NCBI RefSeq assembly: GCF_017603825.1
Contig: NZ_CP072014.1
Coordinates: 1,798,001-1,862,000 of the forward strand
Origin: Arthrobacter crystallopoietes
GTDB lineage: Bacteria; Actinomycetota; Actinomycetes; Actinomycetales; Micrococcaceae
Direction of reading: 5' to 3'
DNA length: 64,000 nt
Under the pieces are notes generated by a model that was not told the DNA's origin, made no database searches, and was given only the letters and a program-made list of their open reading frames with translations. Numbering within the stretch: the first letter of the stretch is position 1; every line of letters starts with the position of its first letter. The translations under genes and the position numbers were made by a program. Below are positions 16,043-23,637 of this stretch, one piece after another.

Positions 16043-16099
16043 TTGACAAGTGTACGCCGTACACCTATCTTTAGTTGCATCAAGTGTACGCCGTACACC
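16043..16099 (+). promoter_or_regulatory. TTGACA/TATCTT promoter with two perfect TetR operators
   Basis: TTGACA (16043-16048) and TATCTT (16066-16071) are 17 bp apart. Two identical 18-bp copies of AAGTGTACGCCGTACACC occur at 16048-16065 and 16082-16099. Each contains the palindrome GTGTACG-C-CGTACAC. The first copy fills the promoter spacer; the second starts 34 bp later, just downstream of the likely transcription start. Repressor binding would block RNA polymerase, and a ligand for the TetR protein would relieve it. Confidence 0.88.
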
Positions 16100-16148
16100 G
16101 AAGGCAAAATCGGACGGCTTCTCCGGCCCATTCACCGAAGGATTTGAG

Positions 16149-16919
16149 ATGAACGCCAGCAGAAAGACTGCGACTGTGGTGATGGAGACGGAAACCAAGG
16201 AAAGCCCCAGCACCCCTCGAAGTGCCCGAGGCCGCTGGCTCGTGCCCGCCGCCTTGATCTTCGTGAGCCTCATCCCGGTGTTCTTCGGGACAGCCCGCCT
16301 CGCAGAGCTGACGGGCGGGTCCGAGGTGACGCCGGCCAACCACAGGTTCTTCGACTCACCCATCCCGGTGCTGATCCATATTCCCGCCGCCATCGTGTAC
16401 TCCTTGGTCGGGGCCTTCCAGTTCGTTTCCTCGCTCCGTCGCGGCAAGCACGGCAAGCACGGTAGGCCCAGCTGGCACCGCATGGCCGGGCGGATTCTGG
16501 TCCCCGCCGGCCTGCTCGTTGCTTTGTCCGGTCTTTGGATGGCGGTCTTCTATGACCTTCCTGCCAGCGACGGAACGCTTTTGCTCGTGTTTCGGTTGGT
16601 CTTTGGCTCGGCCATGGTGGCGAGCATTGTCATGGGCATTCTCGCGATCCGCCGCCGGGACTTTGCGGCGCACGGCGCATGGATGGCCCGCGGCTACGCC
16701 ATTGGTATCGCCGCGGGAACCCAGGCACTCGTCAGCATCCCCTGGCTTCTCCTCGTCGGCCCGGCCGACGTGCTGACCCGCGCACTGCTCCTCGGTTCAG
16801 CCTGGGTGATCAATCTTGCGGTCGCCGAGTACTTCATCCATCGCCGCGCCCGTCGGGCCGCGCAAACGAACCACGTATCCAGCCCGCTGGCAGCGCCGGC
16901 GGCGACAATGCCCCTCTGA
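16149..16919 (+). CDS. DUF2306 membrane protein under TetR control
   Basis: The 256-residue protein has seven or so hydrophobic segments and the DUF2306 pattern: HIPAAIVYSLVGAFQF, WHRMAGRILVPAGLLVALSG and HGAWMARGYAIGIAAGTQ, with membrane-embedded His residues. The family is uncharacterised; the conserved His residues suggest haem or metal binding. The ATG at 16149 follows GATTTGAG and lies 50 bp after the second operator. The gene is the only one in the unit, so its product or substrate is probably linked to what the TetR protein senses. Confidence 0.85.
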   Translation: MNASRKTATVVMETETKESPSTPRSARGRWLVPAALIFVSLIPVFFGTARLAELTGGSEVTPANHRFFDSPIPVLIHIPAAIVYSLVGAFQFVSSLRRGKHGKHGRPSWHRMAGRILVPAGLLVALSGLWMAVFYDLPASDGTLLLVFRLVFGSAMVASIVMGILAIRRRDFAAHGAWMARGYAIGIAAGTQALVSIPWLLLVGPADVLTRALLLGSAWVINLAVAEYFIHRRARRAAQTNHVSSPLAAPAATMPL

Positions 16920-16946
16920 TCGCTTGCTTCGATCAGCGGCATCCAG

Positions 16947-17804
16947 CTACATGCCGGGCATGTCGGGGGAGATGTCCGGTTCCATGTTCTGCGACATTCC
17001 GGGGGCCGGATAGAGCCCTGGCAAAAGAGCCGGATTCGCGGGAACAAGCAGGGCGAAGACAATCAAGGCAATGCCGGTGATCTTGCTGAAAGCGGTCCCA
17101 CGGGACCAGGTCTTTTCCAGCAGGATCGCCGCGGCGATAACCGCCATCCACGCCAAGTTCATCGTGCCCACCAAGATCAGCACGATCATCATGCCCCAGC
17201 AGCACCCCACGCAGTAGGTGCCGTGGTACAAACCCACCCGGACATCGCGGAGGGGGCCTTTGTATCTGGAGACATGGAGGAGGAATGCAAGCGGGGAACG
17301 GCAGTGCCGCAGGCAGAAATTCTTGAGTGGAGTCAGCTGGTAGATCCCGGCTGACACGAGCAAACCTGCTCCTATCCATGGGGCAGTGTCCGGTACCTCT
17401 GCCGCTAGGATCCCGAACAGCTCAGCTGCCCCGTAGGCAAAAAGGCCAAACAACATCCAGGTCAGCAGGTAGCCGATCAGCAGGGCAGAAGAGCGGGCAG
17501 CTCTGACCCACGCGTTCTGCACGGTTCGAATCGAGCGAAGATACGCGGATAGAAGTGGGGCCAAAGCCGGGAGCATCATGGCGGTCATCATGAGCGTCCA
17601 GCCAGCGAGGAAACCCGCCAGACCGATCCCCATGGTTCCGGGGCCTGCCGGCATGTCTCCGGCAGCGATGATTGTGAAGTACCAGGCGAAAACGGCGCAA
17701 GCAATCAGCACCAGTAGGCCCGGATGGGACCAGGCCAAAATGGTGCCTGTAGTACTTCTATGCTGACCAGGCGAAGGGAGCTGAGAAGGAATTCTTGCCG
17801 GCAT
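16947..17804 (-). CDS. DUF2182 integral membrane metal-binding protein
   Basis: The 285-residue protein has about seven membrane segments and DUF2182 hallmarks: LAGWTLMMTAMMLPALAPLL, the segment QLTPLKNFCLRHCRSPL, and YHGTYCVGCCWGMM with clustered Cys. The family is described as a predicted metal-binding membrane protein with no proven function. The C-terminal tail is Met-rich (APGMSQNMEPD, DMPGM), typical of copper-handling proteins. Its start lies inside the upstream DUF1326 gene (47-bp overlap), so the two are translated together. I infer a copper or other soft-metal role. Confidence 0.87.
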   Translation of the reverse strand: MPARIPSQLPSPGQHRSTTGTILAWSHPGLLVLIACAVFAWYFTIIAAGDMPAGPGTMGIGLAGFLAGWTLMMTAMMLPALAPLLSAYLRSIRTVQNAWVRAARSSALLIGYLLTWMLFGLFAYGAAELFGILAAEVPDTAPWIGAGLLVSAGIYQLTPLKNFCLRHCRSPLAFLLHVSRYKGPLRDVRVGLYHGTYCVGCCWGMMIVLILVGTMNLAWMAVIAAAILLEKTWSRGTAFSKITGIALIVFALLVPANPALLPGLYPAPGMSQNMEPDISPDMPGM

Positions 17805-18363
17805 TGTCCCAGCTCATCCCGAACACATCGACGCGTGCCTTACTAGCCGTACCAGCCGCCAAGGTGTCTGCCGGGAAGCCCACTCCGCTGATTCTTATTC
17901 CCTGCTCTGTGGGATCCATAGGCGAGACGAAGTCCTCGACCGTCATGTCGACGGCAGTGCCGATCTTGACCTGGTGCTGCCGTCCGTCGTCGGAGTAGGT
18001 GATGTCCAGAGTCTGCGAGCCAGCCATTTCGCCAACCAGTGCACCCAGATCTGCCATCGGGCCACCCACCTGGCCGCCGAACACTGCACCGAGAGCCTCG
18101 GCCTGTTCTTTAGAGGCCGCGGAGTCCAGAAGTATGCCAAGCTTCCAGCCGCCATCGCTCATGAGTGCAGGCGCATCACCAACGATGCAGACATTGAGAC
18201 CGCCGACATCGACCCCGTCTACGTCCCCTCTATCTACATGAAAAGCCAGTGCTGCGTTGCAGCGCTCGTTGTCGGCCGGGGCAGTAAGGCCCGAAGTCGA
18301 GCACGGACAAACCATGTTGCAATTGCAGTTTTCGAAGTACGTACCTTCAACATGCCAAGCCAT
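17758..18363 (-). CDS. DUF1326 protein
   Basis: The 201-residue soluble protein begins with the DUF1326 signature FENCNCNMVCPCSTSG, a dense Cys cluster likely to bind metal. The rest is a beta-rich domain. DUF1326 and DUF2182 genes are neighbours in many genomes, which supports a joint function, though none has been established to my knowledge. The ATG is preceded by GGAAGGAG. A 95-bp leader separates it from the HNH gene upstream on the same strand. Confidence 0.88.
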   Translation of the reverse strand: MAWHVEGTYFENCNCNMVCPCSTSGLTAPADNERCNAALAFHVDRGDVDGVDVGGLNVCIVGDAPALMSDGGWKLGILLDSAASKEQAEALGAVFGGQVGGPMADLGALVGEMAGSQTLDITYSDDGRQHQVKIGTAVDMTVEDFVSPMDPTEQGIRISGVGFPADTLAAGTASKARVDVFGMSWDNAGKNSFSAPFAWSA

Positions 18364-18458
18364 TTCGAGGCTCCTTCCGCGAAAAAGGCATCCCCGCTAT
18401 GAATTCTCCTCTCGGCCAGAAGGGGAATCAAGGCATTTTCGTCCAGTTATACGGCTTG

Positions 18459-19034
18459 TTAGAGGTTGCTCCGTACCGAGCGCCGTTCACCGACGGCAAG
18501 GGGCTTTGGCGGTGGAAAATACTCACGACGGCGGCGCTCCAGCCGCCGCTGGCGGCCGGGCGAGGGCAGGCGCGCCCCTTTCGTTCGGTTGCAGTTGGCG
18601 CAAGCAGCCACGAAATTCTGCAGCGAAGTCGCACCGCCCCGGGACCATGGGTAGAAATGGTCGCCGTGCTCCGCGGGACGCGAACAACGACGGCGGAGCG
18701 CGGCTTCCAACTCGCACACTCCACCGGCGCGGGCCATGCCATCGCGGCGCTGCTGCCGGGTGAAACGGCGCACCGGATCGCGGCGTCGGGTATCCCGTGC
18801 GGCTGTGATCGCCCCGATCACTCCGAATGCGGCAATCGCTACCATGGAAGCAATCGCAACCGGGGTGACTTGTGCAGCCAACTGAAGTAGAACATCTGCC
18901 GGGCCGGTAGGCGTAGCGGGCACCTGGAGCCGCTGCAGGGCGAGGAAAACGGATACCAACAGCCACGATGACACGCCCATGCAGGCGTACCCCAATAGCT
19001 TCCGCGACCAATAGACGCGACCAAGTTCAGACAC
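18459..19034 (-). CDS. Membrane-anchored HNH endonuclease-like protein
   Basis: The 191-residue protein has two N-terminal hydrophobic segments (about 11-33 and 47-77) and a C-terminal HNH domain: CELEAALRRRCSRP, then GDHFYPWSRGGATSLQNFVAACANCNRTKGA (split; residues about 123-153). The first Cys pair and the final CxxC would hold a structural zinc, while D-H and N-x-x-x supply the metal-bound active site. HNH proteins cut DNA, but a membrane-tethered form is unusual and its role is unclear. It is upstream of DUF1326 on the same strand. Confidence 0.8.
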   Translation of the reverse strand: MSELGRVYWSRKLLGYACMGVSSWLLVSVFLALQRLQVPATPTGPADVLLQLAAQVTPVAIASMVAIAAFGVIGAITAARDTRRRDPVRRFTRQQRRDGMARAGGVCELEAALRRRCSRPAEHGDHFYPWSRGGATSLQNFVAACANCNRTKGARLPSPGRQRRLERRRREYFPPPKPLAVGERRSVRSNL

Positions 19035-19095
19035 TTTTCCCCCAACCAGAACTGTTCCTGCCTATTCAACCAAGAACCGTCCGAATCAGGGAATC

Positions 19096-19114
19096 AGCGC
19101 ATCAGAAGTGCGCT
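19096..19114 (-). terminator. Hairpin after the FAH-family gene
   Basis: AGCGCA / TGCGCT forms a 6-bp stem with a 7-base loop just past the stop of the FAH gene on the minus strand, flanked by partly pairing TCAG/CTGA. It is short, so it is a modest terminator candidate. Confidence 0.4.
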
Positions 19115-19119
19115 CTGAC

Positions 19120-19992
19120 TTAGGTCTTCGGCACAACAAGCTCATGCTGGTGGACCTTGGACTCCTGCTCGCCCAGGATGCCACCGGCAAGCTTTAGGGT
19201 GTCGCCCTCCTGTAGATAGGGGAAGCGTCCGGACATGGCGACGCCTTCCGGGGTGCCTGTGTTAATAAGGTTGCCGGGCTCGAGCACCATGTACTGGGAC
19301 AGCCGGTAAACCAGCTCGACGGCGTCGAAAACCATATCTGCGGTGGAGCTGTCCTGCCGCGGGTTGCCGTTGACCCAGGTCTGCAGGCGCACGCCGGAAT
19401 CACCGGCCGCGTGGACTTCCGCTGCAGGGACAAGCCAGGGTCCGACGGGAGTGAATGTGGGGCACGACTTACCCAGTGTCCACTGCGCCCCCGAGTGCTC
19501 CAGCTGGAATTCGCGCTCCGAGATGTCGTTGACCAGCACGTAGCCGGCAATGCAGGCAGCTGCATCTGCCGGAGAAGCGAGGTAGCCGGCGCGCCGGCCA
19601 ATCACCACGCCTAGTTCCACCTCCCAGTCGACCTTTTCGGCGCGCGGCGGGATGACGACGTCGTCGTTTGGCCCGATCACAGTGTTGGGGTGCTTGTAGA
19701 AGACGATAGGCCGCTCGGGAATGGGGTTGCCGGATTCGGCTGCGTGGCCGGCGTAGTTCAGGCCAATACCAAGCACGGCGCCGGGCCGGGCAATGGGCGC
19801 ACCGATGCGCAGGCCGGCAGTATCAATAGGCGCCAAGGCCTCAAGCGGCAGTTCGCCCAGCCGGTGTGTCCAGTTTTCCAGGAACGCCCCGTCGATATCG
19901 GCAGTCACCGGCCTTAGGTCGTATGCCTGCCCCTCGGTGGAGACGAAGACAGGTACTTCCTGTCCGGCTTCGCCGATGCGCATAAGTTTCAT
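19120..19992 (-). CDS. FAH-family hydrolase/lyase (possible ureidoglycolate lyase)
   Basis: This 290-residue enzyme has the fumarylacetoacetate hydrolase fold with metal-binding acids in KVDWEVELGVVIGRRAG and the family motifs YAGHAAESG, IVFYKHPNT, NDISEREFQ and TGTPEGVAM. Members split C-C or C-N bonds in acylpyruvates, or cleave ureidoglycolate to glyoxylate and urea. Because it stands beside an allantoin permease/allantoinase operon and a GntR regulator, ureidoglycolate lyase is an attractive guess but not proven; an aromatic-acid acylpyruvase is the alternative. The ATG at 19992 has AGGAC upstream. Confidence 0.78.
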   Translation of the reverse strand: MKLMRIGEAGQEVPVFVSTEGQAYDLRPVTADIDGAFLENWTHRLGELPLEALAPIDTAGLRIGAPIARPGAVLGIGLNYAGHAAESGNPIPERPIVFYKHPNTVIGPNDDVVIPPRAEKVDWEVELGVVIGRRAGYLASPADAAACIAGYVLVNDISEREFQLEHSGAQWTLGKSCPTFTPVGPWLVPAAEVHAAGDSGVRLQTWVNGNPRQDSSTADMVFDAVELVYRLSQYMVLEPGNLINTGTPEGVAMSGRFPYLQEGDTLKLAGGILGEQESKVHQHELVVPKT

Positions 19993-20166
19993 GCGGGGTC
20001 CTTTCGCTGTGGTCTGGGATGCGCGCCGGGCAATCGCACCAAGCCTGCGTGCCGTGGGCAAGCAATGAATCCCCGAAACAATGTTTCATCATGTGGAAAC
20101 TAATTCTCGCTACGCGGTAGGGCGACTTTATCCAGCGTCGGCTGGTGCGTCAAGTTTTCCGGACCT

Positions 20167-20850
20167 TCAGGGGTTCTGCCGCTGCTGTTCCTGCAGGGCC
20201 TTGCGGTAATCGTCGGGGAACTGATCGTGGTACTTCTCCACATGGTGTGCGGACTGTGCGGCTGCCTGCTCCGGATCGCCGCTGGCAATGGCTGCCCAGA
20301 GTTCGCGGTGTTCCTTGATCAATTCGGGCAGGTCGGTGGCGTAGCGGAGCAGCCAGTTCATCCGCCCCTGCAGGGGTTCCAGTGCGGTCCGCAGGAAGTC
20401 GTTGTCTGCAATCCGCGTGATTTGCTGATGGAACCCGCTGTTGGTGCGGAGGGCTTCAAGCAGTGAACCCTGGGCGAAATGGCGTTCGGCGTCGTCCAGA
20501 TAGCCCTTCAGCCGGTCAAGGTCTTCGGCGGTTGCGCGGACCGCCGCGAGCCGGCAGGCCAGTACTTCCAGAGAGTGCCGGACGGCAAAGAGGTCTTCGA
20601 CATCTTTCTCGCTCAGGCTGCTCACTTCCGCGCCGCGGGATCCGCGGTCGCTCACCAGGCCTTCTTGGCGGAGCATCCGCAGTGCCTCTCGGACCGGAAG
20701 GCGGGAGACATGGAACTCCGCGGCGAGGTCGCGCTCCACCAGCGGGGTGCCGGGTATATAGCGGCCTTCGAAAATTCTCGAACGGATCGCGTCACGCACA
20801 GTATCCCGGAGCGGCTTGTCCTTCTCCGGAGCTCCATCTGCGCGACTCAT
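20167..20850 (-). CDS. GntR-family (FadR subfamily, FCD) regulator
   Basis: The 227-residue regulator has a GntR winged helix (PLVERDLAAEFHVSRLPVRE, ALRMLRQEGLV) and a C-terminal FCD domain with metal-binding residues in the DLFAVRHSLE, FHQQI and EHRELWAAIASGD segments. FCD regulators sense small organic acids. I choose the ATG at 20850, preceded by TGGAGA, rather than the frame start at 20892. It is divergent from the allantoin permease operon and upstream of the FAH gene, so it probably controls ureide breakdown in response to a pathway acid. Confidence 0.9.
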   Translation of the reverse strand: MSRADGAPEKDKPLRDTVRDAIRSRIFEGRYIPGTPLVERDLAAEFHVSRLPVREALRMLRQEGLVSDRGSRGAEVSSLSEKDVEDLFAVRHSLEVLACRLAAVRATAEDLDRLKGYLDDAERHFAQGSLLEALRTNSGFHQQITRIADNDFLRTALEPLQGRMNWLLRYATDLPELIKEHRELWAAIASGDPEQAAAQSAHHVEKYHDQFPDDYRKALQEQQRQNP

Positions 20851-21321
20851 AGTTTCTCCATTCGATACTTCAAAACTGTTATGCGGGCCCAAGCGGTGGG
20901 AGCAGGAATCCGGCCTCTGATCGCAGGAACGCGTTGAAGGATCGCGGCGTGGGATCCCAAAATCCTAGTGGCGCCGTCGATCGCGGTCAAACAAAATTTC
21001 GGGCATTCTGCATGCGCGAAAGTGGCGTACCTGGGTAGCGATCTGGTGAACAGCGACGGCGGTTGCCATCTTCCGTCCGAAGTTCCGCTCGGCGCCGTTC
21101 GTGCGTCTGCTCTACCCCCTAGGGAGCGGTGGGTCAATCCGCTTTCCGGCCGTGCAGTACCGCGCTTTTGGGCTTTATTGGCATACCAACCCCGTGATCT
21201 CGCGGGGGCCCGCGGAAGGGGCGTTGACGTGGCCCCCCGAATCCTTGACTGTGATTGGTGTCACCCCTAACCTTATTTCAATTCCTGAAAATAATTTTCC
21301 ACACTATGAAAACAGGTAGAA
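20851..21321 (+). promoter_or_regulatory. 471-bp divergent control region of the allantoin operon
   Basis: There is no convincing gene here. Near the permease there is a TTGACT box (21245-21250), a TAACCT box 17 bp later (21268-21273) and then the inverted repeat TTTCA-ATTCC-TGAAA (21276-21290), placed where a repressor would block the start of transcription; the divergent GntR protein is the obvious candidate. The rest is GC-rich with short self-complementary stretches, for example around the CCCCCTAGGGAG at 21115-21126. I see no recognisable riboswitch. Confidence 0.55.
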
Positions 21322-22806
21322 ATGACTGCATTACAGGACCAGAGGTCAACGTCGACCGCACTGCCCCTGAGCCCGCGCCTCTACAACGAGGATCTGGCAC
21401 CCACCAAGAAGGCAGGCCGCACGTGGTCGGCCTACAACATCTTCACGTTGTGGGCTAATGACGTTCATAGCCTCGGCAACTACGCCTTCGCCATCGGACT
21501 CTTCGCCCTGGGGCTGGGAGCGTGGCAGATCCTGCTGGCATTCCTCGTCGGCGCAGTCCTTCTCTTCCTGCTCCTGAGCCTCTCGGGCTTCATGGGGGAG
21601 AAGACAGGTGTTCCCTTCCCCGTCATGAGCCGCATCGCCTTCGGTATCCACGGCGCGCAGCTTGCCGCCGTCGCACGTGGCGGAGTGGCCATCGCCTGGT
21701 TCGGCGTCCAGACCTACCTGGCCTCCGTGGTCCTGCGGGTAATGCTGACGGCCATGTTCCCCGGACTGGCACCGCTGGATACCAATAACTTCCTCGGCAT
21801 GTCCACCCTGGGCTGGATCTCCTTCGTGGCGCTCTGGATCCTGCAGGTCATCATCGTCAGCTTCGGCATGGAAATGATCCGCAAGTACGAGGCCTTCGCC
21901 GGCCCCGTCATCCTCGTCACCATGCTGGCCATCGCCGTCTGGATGTTCATCGAGGCCGGCGGCTCCATCGCCCTCTCCACCAACGAGAGCCTGACCGGCG
22001 GCGAGATGTGGCGGCAGATCTTCGTAGGCGGCGCCCTGTGGATCGCCATCTACGGCACGTTCGTCCTGAACTTCTGCGACTTCACCCGCTCGGCCACCAG
22101 CAAGAAGGCCATCACCCGCGGCAACTTCGTCGGCATCCCGTTGAACATGCTCTTCTTCGGCGCCATCGTCGTCGTACTCGCCGGTGCGCAGTTCAAGATC
22201 AACGGGCAGATCATCGAGAGCCCGTCCGACATCGTGCAGACCATCCCCAACACCTTCTTCCTGGTGCTGGCCTGCCTCGCGCTGCTGGTGCTCACCGTCG
22301 CGGTGAACCTGATGGCCAACTTCGTGGCACCGATCTACATGTTCACCAACCTCTTCCCGCGCCGCCTGAACTTCCGCTCGGCCGCCATTGTCAGCGCCGT
22401 CATCGGCCTGGTCATCCTGCCGTGGAACCTCTACAACAACCCGGTCGTGATCGTGTACTTCCTGGGCGGCCTCGGCGCCATCCTCGGTCCGATCTTCGGC
22501 GTCATCATGGCCGACTACTGGATCATCCGCAAGGCGCAGATCAACGTGCCGCACCTGTACACGGAAGCCCGGAACGGCGAGTACCACTACAAGAACGGCG
22601 TCAACACGCGGGCCATCATCGCGCTGGTTCCGGCCGCCGTCATCGCGATTGTCATTGCTCTGGCACCCGTCTTCAGCGCGGTCGCCGGCTTCTCCTGGTT
22701 CTTCGGCGCCGGCCTGGCCGCGGTGTTCTACCTGATCGTGGCCGACCGCAAGTCACGCTTCCGTGACGTCGACGGCGAAGCACTCGCCGTCGCCAGCGTT
22801 CACTAA
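21322..22806 (+). CDS. NCS1-family allantoin/hydantoin-type permease
   Basis: The 494-residue permease has 12 membrane segments of the nucleobase:cation symport-1 family, close in pattern to the sodium-hydantoin carrier Mhp1: N-terminal LYNEDLAPTKKAGRTWSAYN, then SLGNYAFAIGLFALGLG, WFGVQTYLASVV and FVLNFCDFTRSATSKKA. It imports a ureide with Na or H. Because the next two genes are a racemase-like protein and allantoinase, allantoin is the likely cargo; other hydantoins are possible. The start ATG follows AGGTAG. It is the first gene of the operon, facing the GntR gene. Confidence 0.92.
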   Translation: MTALQDQRSTSTALPLSPRLYNEDLAPTKKAGRTWSAYNIFTLWANDVHSLGNYAFAIGLFALGLGAWQILLAFLVGAVLLFLLLSLSGFMGEKTGVPFPVMSRIAFGIHGAQLAAVARGGVAIAWFGVQTYLASVVLRVMLTAMFPGLAPLDTNNFLGMSTLGWISFVALWILQVIIVSFGMEMIRKYEAFAGPVILVTMLAIAVWMFIEAGGSIALSTNESLTGGEMWRQIFVGGALWIAIYGTFVLNFCDFTRSATSKKAITRGNFVGIPLNMLFFGAIVVVLAGAQFKINGQIIESPSDIVQTIPNTFFLVLACLALLVLTVAVNLMANFVAPIYMFTNLFPRRLNFRSAAIVSAVIGLVILPWNLYNNPVVIVYFLGGLGAILGPIFGVIMADYWIIRKAQINVPHLYTEARNGEYHYKNGVNTRAIIALVPAAVIAIVIALAPVFSAVAGFSWFFGAGLAAVFYLIVADRKSRFRDVDGEALAVASVH

Positions 22807-22840
22807 CAACGACCAATCCCTATCCAGCAGGAGAATTACT

Positions 22841-23587
22841 GTGCGCATCCTCGTCGTGAATGTGAACACCACCGAGTCCATGACCGAAGCCATCGGTCGG
22901 CAGGCCGCCGCCGTGGCCTCGCCCGGCACCGAGATCGTCCCGCTGACTCCGCTTTTCGGCGCGGACTCGGTGGAGGGCAACTACGAAAGCTACCTGGCCG
23001 CCATCGCCGTGATGGAAACGGTCCGCAATTATCCGGAACCGTTCGACGCGGTCATCCAGGCCGGCTACGGCGAGCACGGCCGCGAGGGGCTCCAGGAAAT
23101 CCTGGACGTCCCGGTCGTCGACATCACCGAAGCCGCCGCGAGCACCGCGCAGTTCCTCGGCCACAAGTACTCCGTGGTGACCACCCTTGACCGCGCCGTG
23201 CCGCTGATCGAGGACCGGCTCAAGCTGGCCGGGCTCGACGCCCGATGTGCCTCCGTCCGCGCCAGCGGCATGTCGGTCCTGGGCCTGGAGGAGGATCCGG
23301 ACGCGGCCGTCAACGCCATCGTCGCGGAAGCAGCCATCGCCGTCGCGCAGGACAAAGCCGAAGTCATCTGCCTCGGCTGCGGCGGAATGGCCGGCCTCAC
23401 CGAACGCGTGATCGCGCGGACCGGAGTGCCCGTCGTCGACGGCGTTGCTGCCGCCGTCACCATCGCGGAATCCTTGGTTCGGATGGGACTAACGACGTCG
23501 AAAATCCGCACCTATGCGCCGCCGCGGCCTAAAACCTTCAAGAACTGGCCGCTGAGCTCCGTTCCGGTGCTCGCCGGCCAAGCCTAA
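22841..23587 (+). CDS. Asp/Glu/hydantoin-racemase family protein lacking the first catalytic Cys
   Basis: The 248-residue protein has the two-domain racemase fold of hydantoin and allantoin racemases, with the N-terminal ILVVNVNTTESMTE signature. The second catalytic Cys is present in CLGCGGMAG (Cys180), but the first site reads VIQAGYGEHG, with Gly75 where two-base racemases have Cys. A Gly/Cys pair is the arrangement of arylmalonate decarboxylase. It is thus either a one-base variant of allantoin racemase or a different lyase. The GTG start at 22841 has AGGAG upstream. It sits between permease and allantoinase in one operon. Confidence 0.85.
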   Translation: MRILVVNVNTTESMTEAIGRQAAAVASPGTEIVPLTPLFGADSVEGNYESYLAAIAVMETVRNYPEPFDAVIQAGYGEHGREGLQEILDVPVVDITEAAASTAQFLGHKYSVVTTLDRAVPLIEDRLKLAGLDARCASVRASGMSVLGLEEDPDAAVNAIVAEAAIAVAQDKAEVICLGCGGMAGLTERVIARTGVPVVDGVAAAVTIAESLVRMGLTTSKIRTYAPPRPKTFKNWPLSSVPVLAGQA

Positions 23588-23637
23588 CTGGCAGCCCGGA
23601 TTACCTACCCGACTACTCACAGGATTGCAGAACCACC

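Noticed and set aside
18399-18890. Plus-strand frame of 163 codons over the HNH gene
   Set aside because: The minus-strand frame has a proper HNH zinc motif and membrane helices; the plus frame has no family features.
20968-21270. 100-codon frame in the GntR/permease control region
   Set aside because: No ribosome site, no recognisable protein features, and it covers the likely promoter elements.
21346-22587. Long minus-strand frame (413 codons) opposite the NCS1 permease
   Set aside because: It is the mirror of a high-GC gene: very rich in Asp, His, Gly and Arg with no domain motif, and the plus-strand permease is beyond doubt.
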